The notes under the pieces: generated by a model | Seen by the model: the letters and a program-made list of their open reading frames with translations, nothing else | Databases searched by the model: none | What the model was told of the DNA's origin: nothing | Shown here: one piece after another, positions 12,416-30,811 of the stretch | Numbering within the stretch: position 1 is the stretch's first letter | How the letters are laid out: each line of letters begins with the position of its first letter | Position numbers and translations under genes: made by a program | NCBI GenBank assembly: GCA_029379385.1 | Contig: CM055607.1 | Span: forward strand, 33,229,235-33,293,234 | Direction of reading: 5' to 3' | DNA: 64,000 bases | From: Quillaja saponaria | Taxonomy: Eukaryota > Streptophyta > Magnoliopsida > Fabales > Quillajaceae

Positions 12416-12441
12416 CTCTCTCTCTCTCTCTCTCTCTCTCA
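12416..12441. repeat. (CT)n microsatellite
   Basis: About 13 CT units lie 190 bp upstream of the ZFN start codon, possibly in its 5' leader. On the transcript strand this is a GA tract. Confidence 0.9.
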
Positions 12442-13102
12442 CTTATCAGTTTTCAGCTCGGACTTTCTTTTTTCTTTTTTTTTCTTTTCTTTTTTTTTTT
12501 TTTTTAGGATTTTGTTTGTTTGGGTACCCGCCAAATAGAGCACCTGAAAATGCTAGTTTTCGCGGAATCATTTAGGGAAAGGTTTTGGAAAGAGAGAAGT
12601 AACCGACACTTGCTTCTTGAAATGACTAAAATATTCTTGAGATAGAAAGAAAATAGTAATGCAGTTGCTAGTTGTGGTTATTGACAAAAGTAGGCTTTGA
12701 CAGTACTGCTTTAAAGTGAACTAAATAGGACAAATCTGTCATTTGGATTTTAGAGTGGGGACTTTATAATTTCTAAGAATTTTCATTTTTTTTTATTTCA
12801 ATAATTTTTTCATCACATGTGAAAAACAAGTTTGGTATGTTATTGTTAATAAATTATTCCATCTAAGTGGAGATTTATAAATGATTTGATTTTAAATATT
12901 CTATCAAAAGAAAAAATAAATGCTTTGTAATAGATTATATATCATAAAGTGAACAAGCTTTTTTCTTTATTTATTTATTATTTATGTAGAAGTGTATTGG
13001 ATTGTAATGGTTTTAAATGGTTCTTGTAATGACATTGACATGTTAATGTAGATGTAATTATTAAATATTTTTTAAACATTACTTATAAGTCAGTTTTAAA
13101 AA

Positions 13103-13565
13103 ATCTATTACATGTTGTAGATACTTGTTTTGTAGAAACTTAATAACATGTCTATAATAAATTTACAAACATAAAACGTATACTTAAATAGTGTTTGCAC
13201 TGTGATATGTGAATAAGATATATATAGTGAGGTTATTAGGGTTTAGTTATAAACATATATTTATAAGTTGACAATGTTTAATTCATGGGCTAATACATGT
13301 GTTAAATGATCATGAGACTTGTATTGTGAAATATCTATTACAAGTTATTGTACATACTTGTTATGTATAAACTTAATAATACGTTTCTATAATAATTTTA
13401 CAAAAATGAAACATATACTTAGATGGTGTTTGCACAATGATATGTGATTAGGATATTATTTGAGGTTATGATGATTTAGTTACAAATGTATATTTAAAAA
13501 CTGACAATGTTTAATTCACCGACAAATATATGTGCTAAAAGGATTATGAGACTTGTATTGCAATA
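13103..13565. repeat. 230-bp imperfect tandem duplication
   Basis: Copy 1 (13103-13332) and copy 2 (13333-13565) both run from TCTATTACA, through TACTTGTT.TGTA.AAACTTAATAA, a GTGTTTGCAC block and GACAATGTTTAATTCA, to GAGACTTGTATTG. They are clearly homologous with scattered substitutions and small indels. Confidence 0.85.
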
Positions 13566-14019
13566 TGTGATCATGATAAATAAATAAATAAAAGTTTATA
13601 AATTATTTTTTAAATAAATAAAAAATCTATATATGTGAAATGATAATATAATTATTTTAAATATTGTATTTAATAAAATCTATAAATAATACTTTTAAAA
13701 TAAAATAAAATAAAAACTGATGTACAGTGAAATAAGTTGTGTTGGGCCAACTTAAGCTTATGACTAATTTTTGTCGGCTCCTATGAACTTGCCTTCCTTG
13801 CCAATTTATGGCCAACAGATTAACACAAATCGGGTGTCGGGTACTCGGGTTTCCAAACAACATATTAATACCCCAAACTGGGTTAAAACAGTATCCATAT
13901 CATCCAAAGCCTCCTGCTCTTTACTCTATCACCAACGAGTTCCATTCCTTCTTTATCTGATAGCTTAGCTTTGCTTCTCTGGCGGTCTAGTTCTTCATCA
14001 TCTTACACAAGCACCGAAC

Positions 14020-19454
<5,435 letters not shown>

Positions 19455-20555
19455 TCTGCATCATTTTGTGGCTATATGATTGGAAGATTTGGGATATTGG
19501 AGAAGACAGACAGAAAACACATGATGTAATTCCTTGTGGGCAAATGGAGGATCTGCATATGGTTGTCCTCAGGAATGTTGTTGCCATCTCAAGTTCACAC
19601 TTCACGGCATATTGTTGACTGATAGAGACTAAGCATGTTACAATTCAAATGTTACAACAAACAAATTGCCGGCCTCATTTTGATAAGTTGACGGGAAATA
19701 AATGTTTATTCCATCTAGATAAATACATATGATCATGTAAAAATAGTGTTTTCCTTTTACATTTTGTGTTTACTGGTTGCGTTTTATTAGCAGTGTGATG
19801 ATAAACTGTAGAGTAGTGTTTGTGGCGATGCATACGTGGGATTAAGCTGGACATTTTGTCGACTTTAGTCAAGCATTCCTCGGATGCCAAATTTGTGATC
19901 CTACATATGTTTAAGGGATTCCTACGTGAGATAGATGTGCGTGAGCAATTCAACGACTTTGCTCCTGTGTTCAAAAATTTGATTAGCCATTCAATTTGTT
20001 TAAGAATATGACTGTGAGATTAGAATGTTCAAAATTTCAATGCTTTGGGAAAAAATAATGTTTCATGAACATTATATAAAGATAATATAAAGTTATTTAG
20101 TTAATTCTAGTAAAAATAATACAATGATATAAATTATTTAATTAATTTTTATATAACATTTAAGAATAATAATATAATATAAATTTTGGAAAATATATTT
20201 TCATATCATTTAATATTAACGGAAAGTTCTCCTGGACTTATACTATTATTAATTCTGTAATATCTCAAACAAATACTTTCCTTTCCTTTAGATAGTATTC
20301 TAAAATCACCTGTTTGGTTAACCTATCCTAGTTCACTTTATCCTCAGTACTCAGTAGTGGGGGATGTTGAACACCTGTCCATAAGAAAACGAAGCCAAGA
20401 ATTCAACAGTGAACTGTTCCACATGGCGAGTCCGCCTGATTACCACCTCCTCGCAGAATATGTCAATCCCTCTATTCAACCCAATCTTTTCTTCGTCATC
20501 ACTCCTACAAATAAAGCTTCCTCCTTTTTCATACGTTTCGCTTCCCAACAATTCC
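19455..20555. other. Spacer between APG3 and the DUF255 gene
   Basis: It holds the APG3 3' region and the upstream region of the next gene. The stretch 20030-20220 is very AT-rich. Small open frames here show no family resemblance. An in-frame ATG at 20409 could extend the DUF255 protein by 49 residues. Confidence 0.5.
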
Positions 20556-23500
20556 ATGCTCCATAGACTGCTACTTTCTTCCCCTTTCCATCGCTTTCTA
20601 TTTCACCAAGCTAAACTATCATCACCCAGAAAATATACATACCCCTGTTGCTGTACTTGCTTTCCCTCATTTTCTTGGCCTTTCTCAACCGTTTTCTCTC
20701 GACCCATTCACTCTGTCAAGGTCCTGGCAATGGCTGATAGACCCACGGAGCCAACATCTCATTCTCACAAGCACACCAATCGACTTGCAGCTGAGCATAG
20801 CCCCTATCTTCTTCAGCATGCCCATAATCCGGTTAGGGAAACCCAATTAATTTTTTGATTGTAGTGTTCCCTAGCTTAGTGGTTTGAATGGAAATTAAAA
20901 GGAATTGGGTTTGGGATTAAACTAACTAGGATAGTGGAAAATCACTGCTTGATTGAGTTTATCAGTCATTCACTAACCAAAGAGGAGTAACTCAAATGAA
21001 TTATACTGTGTTCATTGGTTCTGATCAATATGACACTGCTAATGATGTTTTGAAGGTTGATTGGTATCCATGGGGTGAAGAAGCTTTTGCTGAAGCACGT
21101 AAGAGAGATGTACCCATCTTCTTATCAAGTAAATATCCTTGTTTTGTTTGGAAACACGTTTCTTTTTATTACAATTACTAACAAGGTAGGCTTATTTAAT
21201 GATTTAAATTAACTATTCATTGGTATTTGGTATTATGGTAATTGGCTGCGGTTTCAATCGAAGTTGGATACAGCACTTGCCACTGGTAAGCTAAATGATC
21301 CAATAATTGAAAAAAACTTTGTCCTCAAATATGACGTTTTAATACTGAATACATAAGGATTGATGTTTTGGGTTTAAATATTGGTAAGGTGCCATGTCAT
21401 GGAGGTCGAGTCTTTTGAGGATGAAGGGGTTGCCAAATTGCTGAATGATTGGTTCGTTAGTATTAAGGTGAGTTCACATGGAAATCTGATTGCATCAGTT
21501 CTATGTTAGCCAGTTATATTGATTTATATGTCAATTTGACAGGTGGATCGAGAGGAACGACCAGACGTTGATAAGGTATGGTAAGAGTAGTATAATAAAT
21601 TTGGGAATATTGTTCCAAACTCAGTGATTTATTTTTAGATGCTTGTACAGGCATCCTGATAAATGTGGAAAACTGACCCTGTTTCTTTTCTTGAACCATT
21701 TTGAGTCCTCACCATCCTTTTGATATTAGCAGAGGTGATGAGAAAAAAATAATACCTGTTAAAGAAGTATCAATGTGTGAATTGAAGGAACTCTTTCACG
21801 TTTCCAGGTATACATGACCTATGTGCAGGCTTTGTATGGTGGAGGAGGTTGGCCACTGAGTGTATTTCTTTCTCCTGATTTGAAACCATTAATGGGTGGT
21901 ACTTACTTCCCCCCTGATGATAAGTATGGACGACCTGGATTTAAGACTATACTTAGGTGAGTGAGAATTGATTCCCAAAGCAAATTAATATGAACATGAA
22001 CCTTCTCCACAACCCTCTGCAGGGAACATTTTGTATCGAAGAAAAAGAAGTTAAAACATGCATGATTTGAAATATTATATGTGCTTCTTTATTTCTCCTT
22101 TCTGTTGATCTGAGCTGTGCTGTTCCAGGAAGGTAAAGGCAGCTTGGGATAGTAAGAGGGATATGCTAGTCAAAAGTGGAGCCTTTGCAATCGAACAGCT
22201 AGCGGAGGCATTGTCAACTAGTGCCAGTTCTAATAAATTGTCAGATGGACTTCCAGACATTGCATTGCGTCTGTGTGCAGATCAAGTAAGGATTTGTGTT
22301 CTTGGAAGTGGCTCAATACGTTTATTTGTTGGGTTTCATTGGAGGCCCTCCTACCCTTCTCTCCAACACACACAGATGCACCACATAAAATAAAACTTGC
22401 AGAGTAATAGGGCTTTTGCAGAATCAGTGCTGATCAAGACAAAGGGTAGGAGAGAGGTGAAGCGGTAACCTTTGAAACAGAGAATAAATATGATCTCATT
22501 TGGCAGGAGACAATAAATATTATAAAGTTTTTCCATATTCTCTCTCTTATTCTATGGAACATTCAATTTTGCATACTTTTTATTGGATCCTTAATATTTT
22601 TTTCTGGTATAGAATTGAAGTGCAGTGTTCTGTTTAACATCTTTGTTGTCATTTCTTTTATAGCTCTCAAGTAGCTATGATCCAAAGTTTGGTGGTTTTG
22701 GGTCTGCCCCAAAGTTTCCTAGACCAGTTGAGATTAATCTGATGCTTTATCAGTCAAAAAAGTTGGAGGAAATTGGGAAGATGGGTGAAGCTAACGAAGC
22801 CCTGAAAATGGTTTACTTTAGCTTGCAATGCATGGCAAGAGGGGGCATTCATGATCATATTGGAGGGGGTTTCCATAGATATAGTGTGGATGAGTGCTGG
22901 CATGGTGAGTTTTCCTTGGAAAATATATTTCTGCAAGAATAGATAGATCTTTAGAATTTATTTTTGGATCTTGCAGTCATGTACCTTCTGCCTATTTCAA
23001 ATATACTTATATATGGTATTGTGTGCGAGTCAGTGTGTGCATTGAATGTATGCATATGTGTGGACATATTTATGTATTTCAGTGTCCACATATCTATCGA
23101 CAATTTGCTGATGTTCATGATATCTCATGTTTTATTTTCTGGCTGTTATTAAGGTGACTAAATTGCTGAAGTAGTTAGTTTATCTTGCAGTTCCACACTT
23201 CGAAAAGATGCTGTATGATCAAGGGCAACTTGCTAATGTTTACTTAGATGCCTTTTCAATTACTAAGGACATCATATATTCCTGTGTAGCACGGGATATT
23301 CTTGATTATTTGAGGAGAGACATGATTGGTCGAGAAGGTGAAATCTTTTCAGCAGAGGATGCTGATAGTGCAGAATCTGAAGGAGCTAGTAGAAAGAAAG
23401 AAGGAGCCTTTTACATATGGACCAGCAAAGAGGTCTTTTGCATCATTTTCTGCCAATAAGTATTTATTTCTTGTTTCCTGTTTGATTTCTATTTAGAGAA

Positions 23501-26007
23501 AAAGGGATTATTAGGTACACCACCTGCATCTCTTCAATTCTGTTGCTTGAAGTTATCCTATCAATATTCACCTATATGTCTACATTAAGAACCCACCATG
23601 TAACTACGTTATATAGATTTGTGGATCTTGTTAGCATCGAGTAATTTAGTTCATAAAATCTATATCTTAAGAGTTGATTCACTGTAAGCTCTAATCAACT
23701 TCCTAGTAGAGTTGGCCAATCTTTTGTATTTAACCTCCATTGGGCTGTTTATAGGTTGAGGAAAGGATTATCTTGTTCAATGATAGGCATAAAAATGTTT
23801 TCTTTATCATTCATCATTATTGGTTACTCGTGCATCGTTATCGGTCGGCTTTTGGTTCAAATATATTATTCATGAAGATGGGATGTCCACATAAGTTTTT
23901 TTATCATTTACTAGTCTCAAGGATGATATTTGAGATTTTTCATGTTAATCTCCACCTAGCATAATGACATGATTAGCAACTATGCTATAACTTTTAACTC
24001 TAATGTTTGCATCATGCACCTATGAGGTTATGACCTATTTCCAAGATATTTGTAGTTGTTGGATTTTATGCATGCCTCTTCCCCATTAAGTGGATACCTT
24101 CATTTTTATTTTTTTTCATTTTGAAAGTTAGGTTGATGAAATACTTGGGGAGCATGCCAATCTTTTTAAGGATCACTATTACATTAAGGCTTCAGGCAAC
24201 TGTGACCTTTCTAGAGCAAGTGATCCTCACAATGAATTCAAGGGAAAGAATGTCCTCTTTGAGAGAAAGAATCCTACAGAGATGGCATCAAAAACAGTGA
24301 TGTCAGTCGATAAATATCTCGAAGTTTTGGGCGGATGTAGGCAAAAGCTTTTAGAAGTAAGATCAAGGCGACCGAGGCCACATTTGGATGATAAGGTATG
24401 AACTCTTTAATACCCATACCGAATTAAAAATTTTGCCCTGTCATTCACCTCTGACAGATAATATGCTTCCTAGGTTATTGTATCATGGAATGGACTCGCA
24501 ATTTCATCTTTTGCTAGGGCCTCTAAAGTTCTGAAGAATGAAAGCAAAGGGACCAAATTCAACTTTCCTGTTGAAGGCAGTGATGTAAGTTTGTTTACCT
24601 TTTCTTGACTTTGTAGTGCAGTTTGAAGTAGTCACTATTTACAACAAGATTACTCGATGCTGCATCTTGCTCTTTAGTTCAAAGCCATGCTACCATCCGA
24701 TTAGATGCTTTTAGAGGCTTGAGTTTGATGACATTGTCTGATATATATTTGTGAATCCTACTTTGGAAGTACATCTGAGGGAAGCTATGCCTCTGACATT
24801 AGAGATATAACTTTTATATTATTGGATCATGCCAAAGGCTTAAAAATGAGACCAGGGGACAGGCCTGCATCCAACTTTGCACACTAAAATGAGATGTTTC
24901 AACTTTTCCTTGATGAATTTCAGCCAAAGGAATACATAGGAGTAGCAGAGAAGGCTGCATCCTTTATCCAGAGGCAGCTTTACAAAGGGGAGACGCGCAG
25001 GCTACAGCACAGTTTCAGAAATGGTCCATCTAAAGCACCAGGGTTTTTGGATGATTATGCTTTTCTAATTTCTGGGCTGCTAGATCTTTACGAGTTTGGT
25101 GGGGGGATCAATTGGCTTGTGTGGGCAATTGAACTGCAAGACTCCCAGGCAATAACCATTATCCATTTTCAATATCTGAACTAAGAGTTGAATGTTTGCT
25201 TTCTATTGTCTTAATTTTACTCCACAAGTTCTTTTGCAGGATGAACTATTTCTTGATAGAGAAGGAGGCGGATATTTTAATACTCCAGGAGAAGACCCTT
25301 CAGTTCTTCTCCGCGTGAAGGAAGATCATGATGGAGCAGAACCTTCTGGGAACTCGGTTTCTGTAATTAATCTTGTAAGATTAGCTTCAATGGTTACTGG
25401 AAGTAGGTCTGAGCATTACAGGCAAAATGCAGAACATCTTCTGGTTTGTTGCTGGTTAACACAAGTTTTTGTGCGTTGAATGAATAGTACAACCATATTT
25501 CACTTTTCTCATTTCTTTCTTCTATGGTTATGCAGGCCGTTTTTGAGACTAGATTGAAAGATATGGCAATGGCAGTCCCTTTGATGTGCTGTGCAGCAGA
25601 CATGCTAGCTACTCCTTCACGGAAGCAAGTTGTCTTAGTTGGTCAGAGGACTTCTGTTGAATTTGAGAACATGATTGCTGCAGCTCAAGCATTATATGAT
25701 CCCAACAGAACAGTGAGTCTCTGTCTCCTTTGTAAAAGTTAATATATACACCATTTCCAGCTCGTGAAATGCTTCTTAAGCTTCTTAAGATAAATGGCAG
25801 GTAATTCATATAGATCCCACTATCAAAGAAGAGATGCAATTCTGGGAAGAAAATAACAGCAACATTGCCCTCATGGCAAGGAATAACTTTGCTGCAGACG
25901 AGGTTGTTGCTCTTGTATGTCAAAACTTCACTTGCAGCCCCCCTATAACTGATTCTGGATCTCTGAAGGAGCTGCTCTCCAAAAAACCATCACGTTCATC
26001 TACTTAA
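20556..26007 (+). CDS. Thioredoxin-like DUF255 protein (spermatogenesis-associated protein 20 family)
   Basis: Homologue of the YyaL/SPATA20 family: an N-terminal thioredoxin fold (DsbH type) followed by an (alpha/alpha)6 six-hairpin glycosidase-like domain. Its reaction is not established. The 15 exons are 20556-20831, 21056-21128, 21264-21285, 21389-21467, 21543-21575, 21808-21956, 22129-22285, 22664-22904, 23191-23432, 24132-24395, 24474-24584, 24924-25148, 25240-25443, 25536-25712 and 25801-26007. They total 2460 nt, or 819 residues. Seen are [25 protein letters not shown] (in part), the redox motif C122-H-W-C125 inside [71 protein letters not shown] and DDYAF. Residues 1-57 ([14 protein letters not shown] start) look like an organelle transit peptide. 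Exon 3 is only 22 nt. Exon 12 uses a GC donor (CAG|GCAATA). Confidence 0.93.
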
Positions 26008-27746
26008 ATCAGTATAGGTTCAGAATTTCAAACTGAAACCTAAGCAGACTCAATAAACTGGAAACGTTGTAGTAGTAGAGGGCTGGTTCTATGTCCTTTA
26101 TTGTAAGTTGTCAATCTTAAGTTCACAAAGATAGTAGGTTGACTGATATTGTATATATAGATGTTCTTACAATTCAATGTTGCAAAAATACAATATCATG
26201 GGCTCTTTTTGAAAAGTTTACTACGTATGTTATATTATAAATCGTTTTCAACGTTTCACGGTTAAGATTCAGATTAAGATTCAGTTGTAAATTTATCTTT
26301 TCAAAATATTCGTCGAGGCCTATTAAAGTTCTTTGTATCTTCGTAAAAATATATTTTATAATCTAAATATTAACATTTAATAACAATGTACAGAAAGAGG
26401 AGCGAGTGTGGATGAAAATATAATATTTTAAACAATATCCATTATTATTCTAGATGTTATTCCTTTAAGATAATGTAAATATTTTAAAAATTATGAAATA
26501 AGTTATTCTTTACAGTATTCTTCAAAAAAATTCAAATACAGAAAATTAATAAATAAAATATGCATTTTGTTTTTTTTAATCAAGCCAACCTCCTTAAGTA
26601 GAGGGCTATTACATTTTAAAATATATAATAACAACTCATTATTGTTTAATTATTATTTAAAATAATTGACTTGTAAAATAATAAACCTAAATAAAAAAAT
26701 CTAATTCGACCAAACCAAGTCAATCCAATCCATAGTTGATCTTAAAGTCTGTATAGATTGGATTAGTCTCAACGAAAATTAAAACATACTAGATTGGATT
26801 TATATAGAATAGCCCTTAAACTAAATCAATCTAGTTTATGAACATGGCTAACCATACCCAACGCTCAAGTAGCAACCTTCCATATCTATCATCTTAATGC
26901 CTCACAATTAGGAGTGTACAAAAAATGGGAAAACTCACCTAACTAAGATTGGTTCGGTCGAAACCTAACAATTAAATTAAACTCAAATTTCAAGTTTGTG
27001 AATTTTTTATTTGTTCTCCAGGGCTAGGACGATTATCTAGAAAACCCACCCAAAAATTATTACTAATTTTTTTAAAAGTAATTTTATATATAAAGATATT
27101 AATCAAATTTAATTTAGAGGTTTTTAAACCATGAAAATAAGATTGTGACTCAAACCCAATGTACTCCATGTTGAAATGTAAACTTATCATATTTTAATTT
27201 GAAAATTTATGTTCATGTTAAATTATATTTATCTTATTTTAATTATTGTAATTAAAATTATAATGTAAAATTTTTTAATTTATATTTATTTCTTCAAATT
27301 ATATATATATATATATATTTTTTAATTTAGATTTTATAATTTACTAAAAATAAATATTAAATTATTTTGTAATAATTGAACCAATAAAAGGTTCAACTCG
27401 GTTGACCCGATCAGTCCACCCGAATGTTTTACCGGATGGATGTTTATCACCTGGTTTTAAAGAACTTAATTTTTGTCAATCCAACGTAATTGGGTTGGAA
27501 AAAATTCATCCCAAATACGACTCGTCCGTCCTGGCACACTCCTGCCTACAAAACAGTGGGTCACAAGCCTGCGTCATGGGCCCGGAAACTTCACACCGGG
27601 TGTAGGATCTACATTAGTACCGACTGTGAAGTCGCTGGATCAGTTAGTCTAAGGTTTCGAAGGTTATTCGTGAGTGAACCCAGTTGCCGTAGTAAACAAC
27701 AAGTATAAGAAGAACACAACCGAGAGCAAATACAACTCAGAAAATC
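26008..27746. other. AT-rich spacer before the mTERF gene
   Basis: 26150-27380 is strongly AT-rich, with a TA tract at 27299-27319. From about 27390 composition becomes balanced, which fits the promoter and 5' leader of the mTERF gene. I found no coding exon or transposon end. Confidence 0.5.
27299..27319. repeat. (TA)n microsatellite
   Basis: An alternating AT run in an AT-rich spacer. Confidence 0.8.
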
Positions 27747-27815
27747 ATGGGTTTTGGGTGTACCTGCGCTGTGATGCCTATTTGCTTATTGAAGTTAATT
27801 GCTTTGCTTCTCTGA
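27747..27815 (+). other. Possible upstream ORF in the mTERF 5' leader
   Basis: A 22-codon frame starting MGFGCTCAVMPICLL and ending in TGA lies 84 bp before the mTERF start codon. It is hydrophobic. If this stretch is transcribed as leader, it would be an upstream ORF able to lower translation of the main frame. I know no conserved peptide of this sequence. Confidence 0.25.
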
Positions 27816-27898
27816 ACAACTGGTGAGTCTCTCTTTGCTGCACGTTAAATATTGCTCAGCTGATTATTTCTTGAAGTATATTTAGTTCGAAGAAAGAC

Positions 27899-29131
27899 AT
27901 GTTTGCTTTGATCTGCAAAAGAATACGAATTGCGGTTCCAAAATTGAGGGAGGCTGCGGGAACTTCAACTACCCATTTGAGTTTTCTAGAATGTAGTGAC
28001 AATAAAACAGCTCTAGTAATCAGATCTTTTTTATCTTCATCATCGTTATCCAAATCAGTTGTGGAAGAGGACGAGCCACAAAACCAACAAGAAGAACAAT
28101 CGTTTACAGGGTCATACCTTGTACATGCATGTGGGTTGTCACCAGAAAACGCTACATCTATCTCCAAGATGGTACATTTTGAAAGCCCAGAAGGCCCTGA
28201 CTCAGTCCTTTCTCTCCTCAGAGACCATGGCTTCACTGATGCTCAACTCTCCAAAATTGTCAGGGTGCAACCCCAACTGCTTTTAGCAGATCCTGAAAAT
28301 ACCCTTTTGCCCAAATTCAAGTTTCTCTATTCTATAGGGTTTTCTAATGACAAACTGGTAGACCTCCTCTTGTCAAGTCCATTCCTATTTGCATGGAACT
28401 TAAATGACCAGCTTGTTCCTTTTTGTAACTTTGTCAGGAGTATTGTTCTTGATGACTCTATCGTTGTCAAAACTTTGAAACGCTCCCCCAGGCTTTTTCT
28501 GGCAGATATGGAAAAGAATATAGTTCCTAATATTGCATTCCTGAGAGAAATTGGAATGCCGGTATCCTTTTTCCCATTGTTACTAGGTAACTACCCAAAT
28601 TTGGTGCTCAGAAATCATGCAAAGTTCAAGAAAAATGTTGAGGAAATTATCGAGATGGGAGTCAGTCCTAGCAAAACACAATTTATTCAAGCAATGCGAG
28701 CTTTTTTGTCACTAAAGAAATCTACTTTGGAAAACAAGAAGGAAACTTTTAAAAAATGGGGGTGGTCAGAAGATGATATTCGCTTGGCACTCCAGAAGTA
28801 TCCCAGTTGCTTTAATCCATCTGTGGGGAAGATAACAAGCATACTGGATTATATTGTCAATAAGATGGGTTGGAAATCTGCAGCTGTAGCCAAAACTCCT
28901 GCGGTATTGAACTTCAGTTTGGAAAAGAGGATCATTCCAAGGTGTTTGGTTATCAGACTTCTGTGGACAAAAGGCCTGATAAACAGAAACACTCATTGCA
29001 GTACTGTCATCATGCTAAGTGAGAAGTACTTCTTGAGTAGATTTGTGACCAAGTATGAGGAAGACGTTCCCAACCTGTTAGATATCTATAGTGGTAGAAT
29101 GATTATGCCCGAAGCAAAGTTAGAAGTGTGA
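27899..29131 (+). CDS. mTERF family protein (organellar)
   Basis: An uninterrupted 410-residue frame of the plant mitochondrial/plastid transcription termination factor family, a nucleic-acid-binding superhelix of repeated helical mTERF motifs. Residues 1-50 (MFALICKRIRIAVPKL, then a Ser-rich FLSSSSLSKS) look like an organelle-targeting presequence. From residue 73 the family pattern YLVHACGLSPENA appears, followed by repeats with the proline-containing turn: LLRDHGFTDAQLSKIVRVQPQLL (in part), NDKLVDLLLSSPFLF, VVKTLKRSPRLF and ALQKYPSCF. The C-terminal block SLEKRIIPRCLV is typical of the intronless clade resembling Arabidopsis At5g07900. The first in-frame ATG was taken as the start. Whether it acts in mitochondria or plastids cannot be told from sequence. 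An antisense frame at 27856-28236 is a shadow. Confidence 0.92.
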   Translation: MFALICKRIRIAVPKLREAAGTSTTHLSFLECSDNKTALVIRSFLSSSSLSKSVVEEDEPQNQQEEQSFTGSYLVHACGLSPENATSISKMVHFESPEGPDSVLSLLRDHGFTDAQLSKIVRVQPQLLLADPENTLLPKFKFLYSIGFSNDKLVDLLLSSPFLFAWNLNDQLVPFCNFVRSIVLDDSIVVKTLKRSPRLFLADMEKNIVPNIAFLREIGMPVSFFPLLLGNYPNLVLRNHAKFKKNVEEIIEMGVSPSKTQFIQAMRAFLSLKKSTLENKKETFKKWGWSEDDIRLALQKYPSCFNPSVGKITSILDYIVNKMGWKSAAVAKTPAVLNFSLEKRIIPRCLVIRLLWTKGLINRNTHCSTVIMLSEKYFLSRFVTKYEEDVPNLLDIYSGRMIMPEAKLEV

Positions 29132-30811
29132 AAGGAGAGTATTCCCACGTGAGTATGCAATCTGTAAGATGTTTAGGGAAATTTCAGCATGTGTTTATTA
29201 GAACTCTGCAGTTTCAATTATCTCATTTGGCTTCTGTTTGGTTAACTTTTTCATTCTGTAATATGATTTATATAGGCTGCTTTGAAGTTCATGCCTATAT
29301 GTTTGGAATCAAGTGAGGAATGAGTAGGTGACAGAACCAACCACTTAAAAACATTTATATCTTTTTAAACCCTGAGCTCCATAGATTAGGCAGGGATAGT
29401 TCTCAAATCTCAAGTCTTCCCTAGGGCAAGAATGGAGCTAAAAGATTTCCATCTTTGGGATTCTTTGGGTCGAGATTTCTGAAAAAACTACCTTCTTGAT
29501 TCTTGGAAATTTCTTTTTGTGGAAGATTAAGTCCAAGGTTGGCTATGGCTGGATGCTAGCCCAGCTGCCCAGCTGCCCAGCTTTATAGCTCATTTGAGAG
29601 CCCAGCTTAATATGAAATAGTGAAAATTCGCGTTTTGAAGAAATGGTTAATCCTATCAATCCAGTTTGAAAAATGTTTTGCTTCCTGCTGCTCAAGTAGC
29701 TGCCGCCTGAGCAATTATCAGCGCAGGCATGAACATGACCTTGTCAAATAGAAAAGTAAGTTTGAGACCTTGCTGAGCAGTGAGCACAACCTCCGGAAAA
29801 CAAGATATTATTAACTTTAGGATTTGGAACTAAGTTTGAGTTCCCTTACACTACTTCTCTCTAAAATTTAATTTCATATAATATGCTTGAGACCTTGGTG
29901 TAAAAGCTGAGTTTGTGAAGAAAAATAAAGGAGCTTCTTTTTTTTTTTGGGTTAATTTGATCTTAGAAAAAATGTCTGATTATGATCTTCTAATGTATTA
30001 CTTAGCTCATTTCTCATGATGAAGGAGCTAGTTTCTGCTGGGGTATGCAAAAAATATTCTCTACTGGTAAGTTGGGGTACTTACTTCCTTCAGTGATGAA
30101 TTGGAAGAACTGAAAGTCTTGGTCATTTTGAAATGTCCCCCCAGCCCACATTCTAAAACCATGGGTTTTCATAACAAATTTCACTAGCATTTCCAGCTTC
30201 AGGCTAATTTTAGGCTTTAACAGAAGTAAGAGCAGATACGCATATTACCTGCTGAAGAACATCAGTGGAAGATGATGCTTAACCTTGTCTGGTTGCTATC
30301 ATTGTTTTCCAATTTTTCTACTTAGGTCTTGACTTCATTCTTTCAGAGCATTTTAGTTGCTTGATGAGAACTTGTATCATCAAGTACTGATTGTGATTGT
30401 GTCATTGAGTTTGCCAGAAGCTTGGAAGTTTGTACTGGCTGAGATATTGTTTGGTTTTATAACTGGCCTGGAGCTTCGTCTACTTTTAATACAGATATTT
30501 CTTGTAAAACTTTTTGTACCTTATTCTATTACCATATTTTATTGGCTTGGATTCAAACTGTTTGCTTAACTAAAAAATGTGATCGTGTAATTTTTTACCA
30601 CAATTCTTTGATATGGGAAGTTAAAAGAAAAAATTGAACCAAAAGCAAGTTTAGGGACAAATGATTGATCTTAGTGAAAATTTAAGCATTAAATTAGAAG
30701 AAAAAAAGAAAAGAACAAATGATGTTAATTTGGTTATGACTCAACTAAGACTGACTTCCAAAATTTACATATTTGCGGGTAGGGAGGCTGGGATGCTTTA
30801 GTCGATCATCA
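29132..30811. other. Spacer between the mTERF gene and the PEX6 pseudogene
   Basis: It holds the mTERF 3' region and non-coding DNA with no recognised gene. A short tandem of CAGCTGCC units lies near 29560-29582. Confidence 0.5.

Larger units (their letters stand above)
12229..14019. promoter_or_regulatory. Divergent intergenic region between the ZFN gene and APG3
   Basis: The two starts face away from each other across 1.8 kb, so both promoters must lie here. It contains a (CT)n tract (12416-12441), a T-rich run (12466-12505) and a 230-bp tandem duplication (13103-13565). No TATA box could be assigned with confidence. The APG3 5' leader probably lies within 13850-14019, where the base composition becomes less AT-rich. 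Confidence 0.5.

Noticed and set aside
27390..27700. Balanced-composition segment before the mTERF gene as a separate gene
   Set aside because: Two short overlapping frames show no family resemblance; promoter and leader of the mTERF gene is the simpler reading.
27856..28236. 126-codon minus-strand frame over the mTERF gene
   Set aside because: Antisense shadow; the plus frame has clear mTERF motifs.
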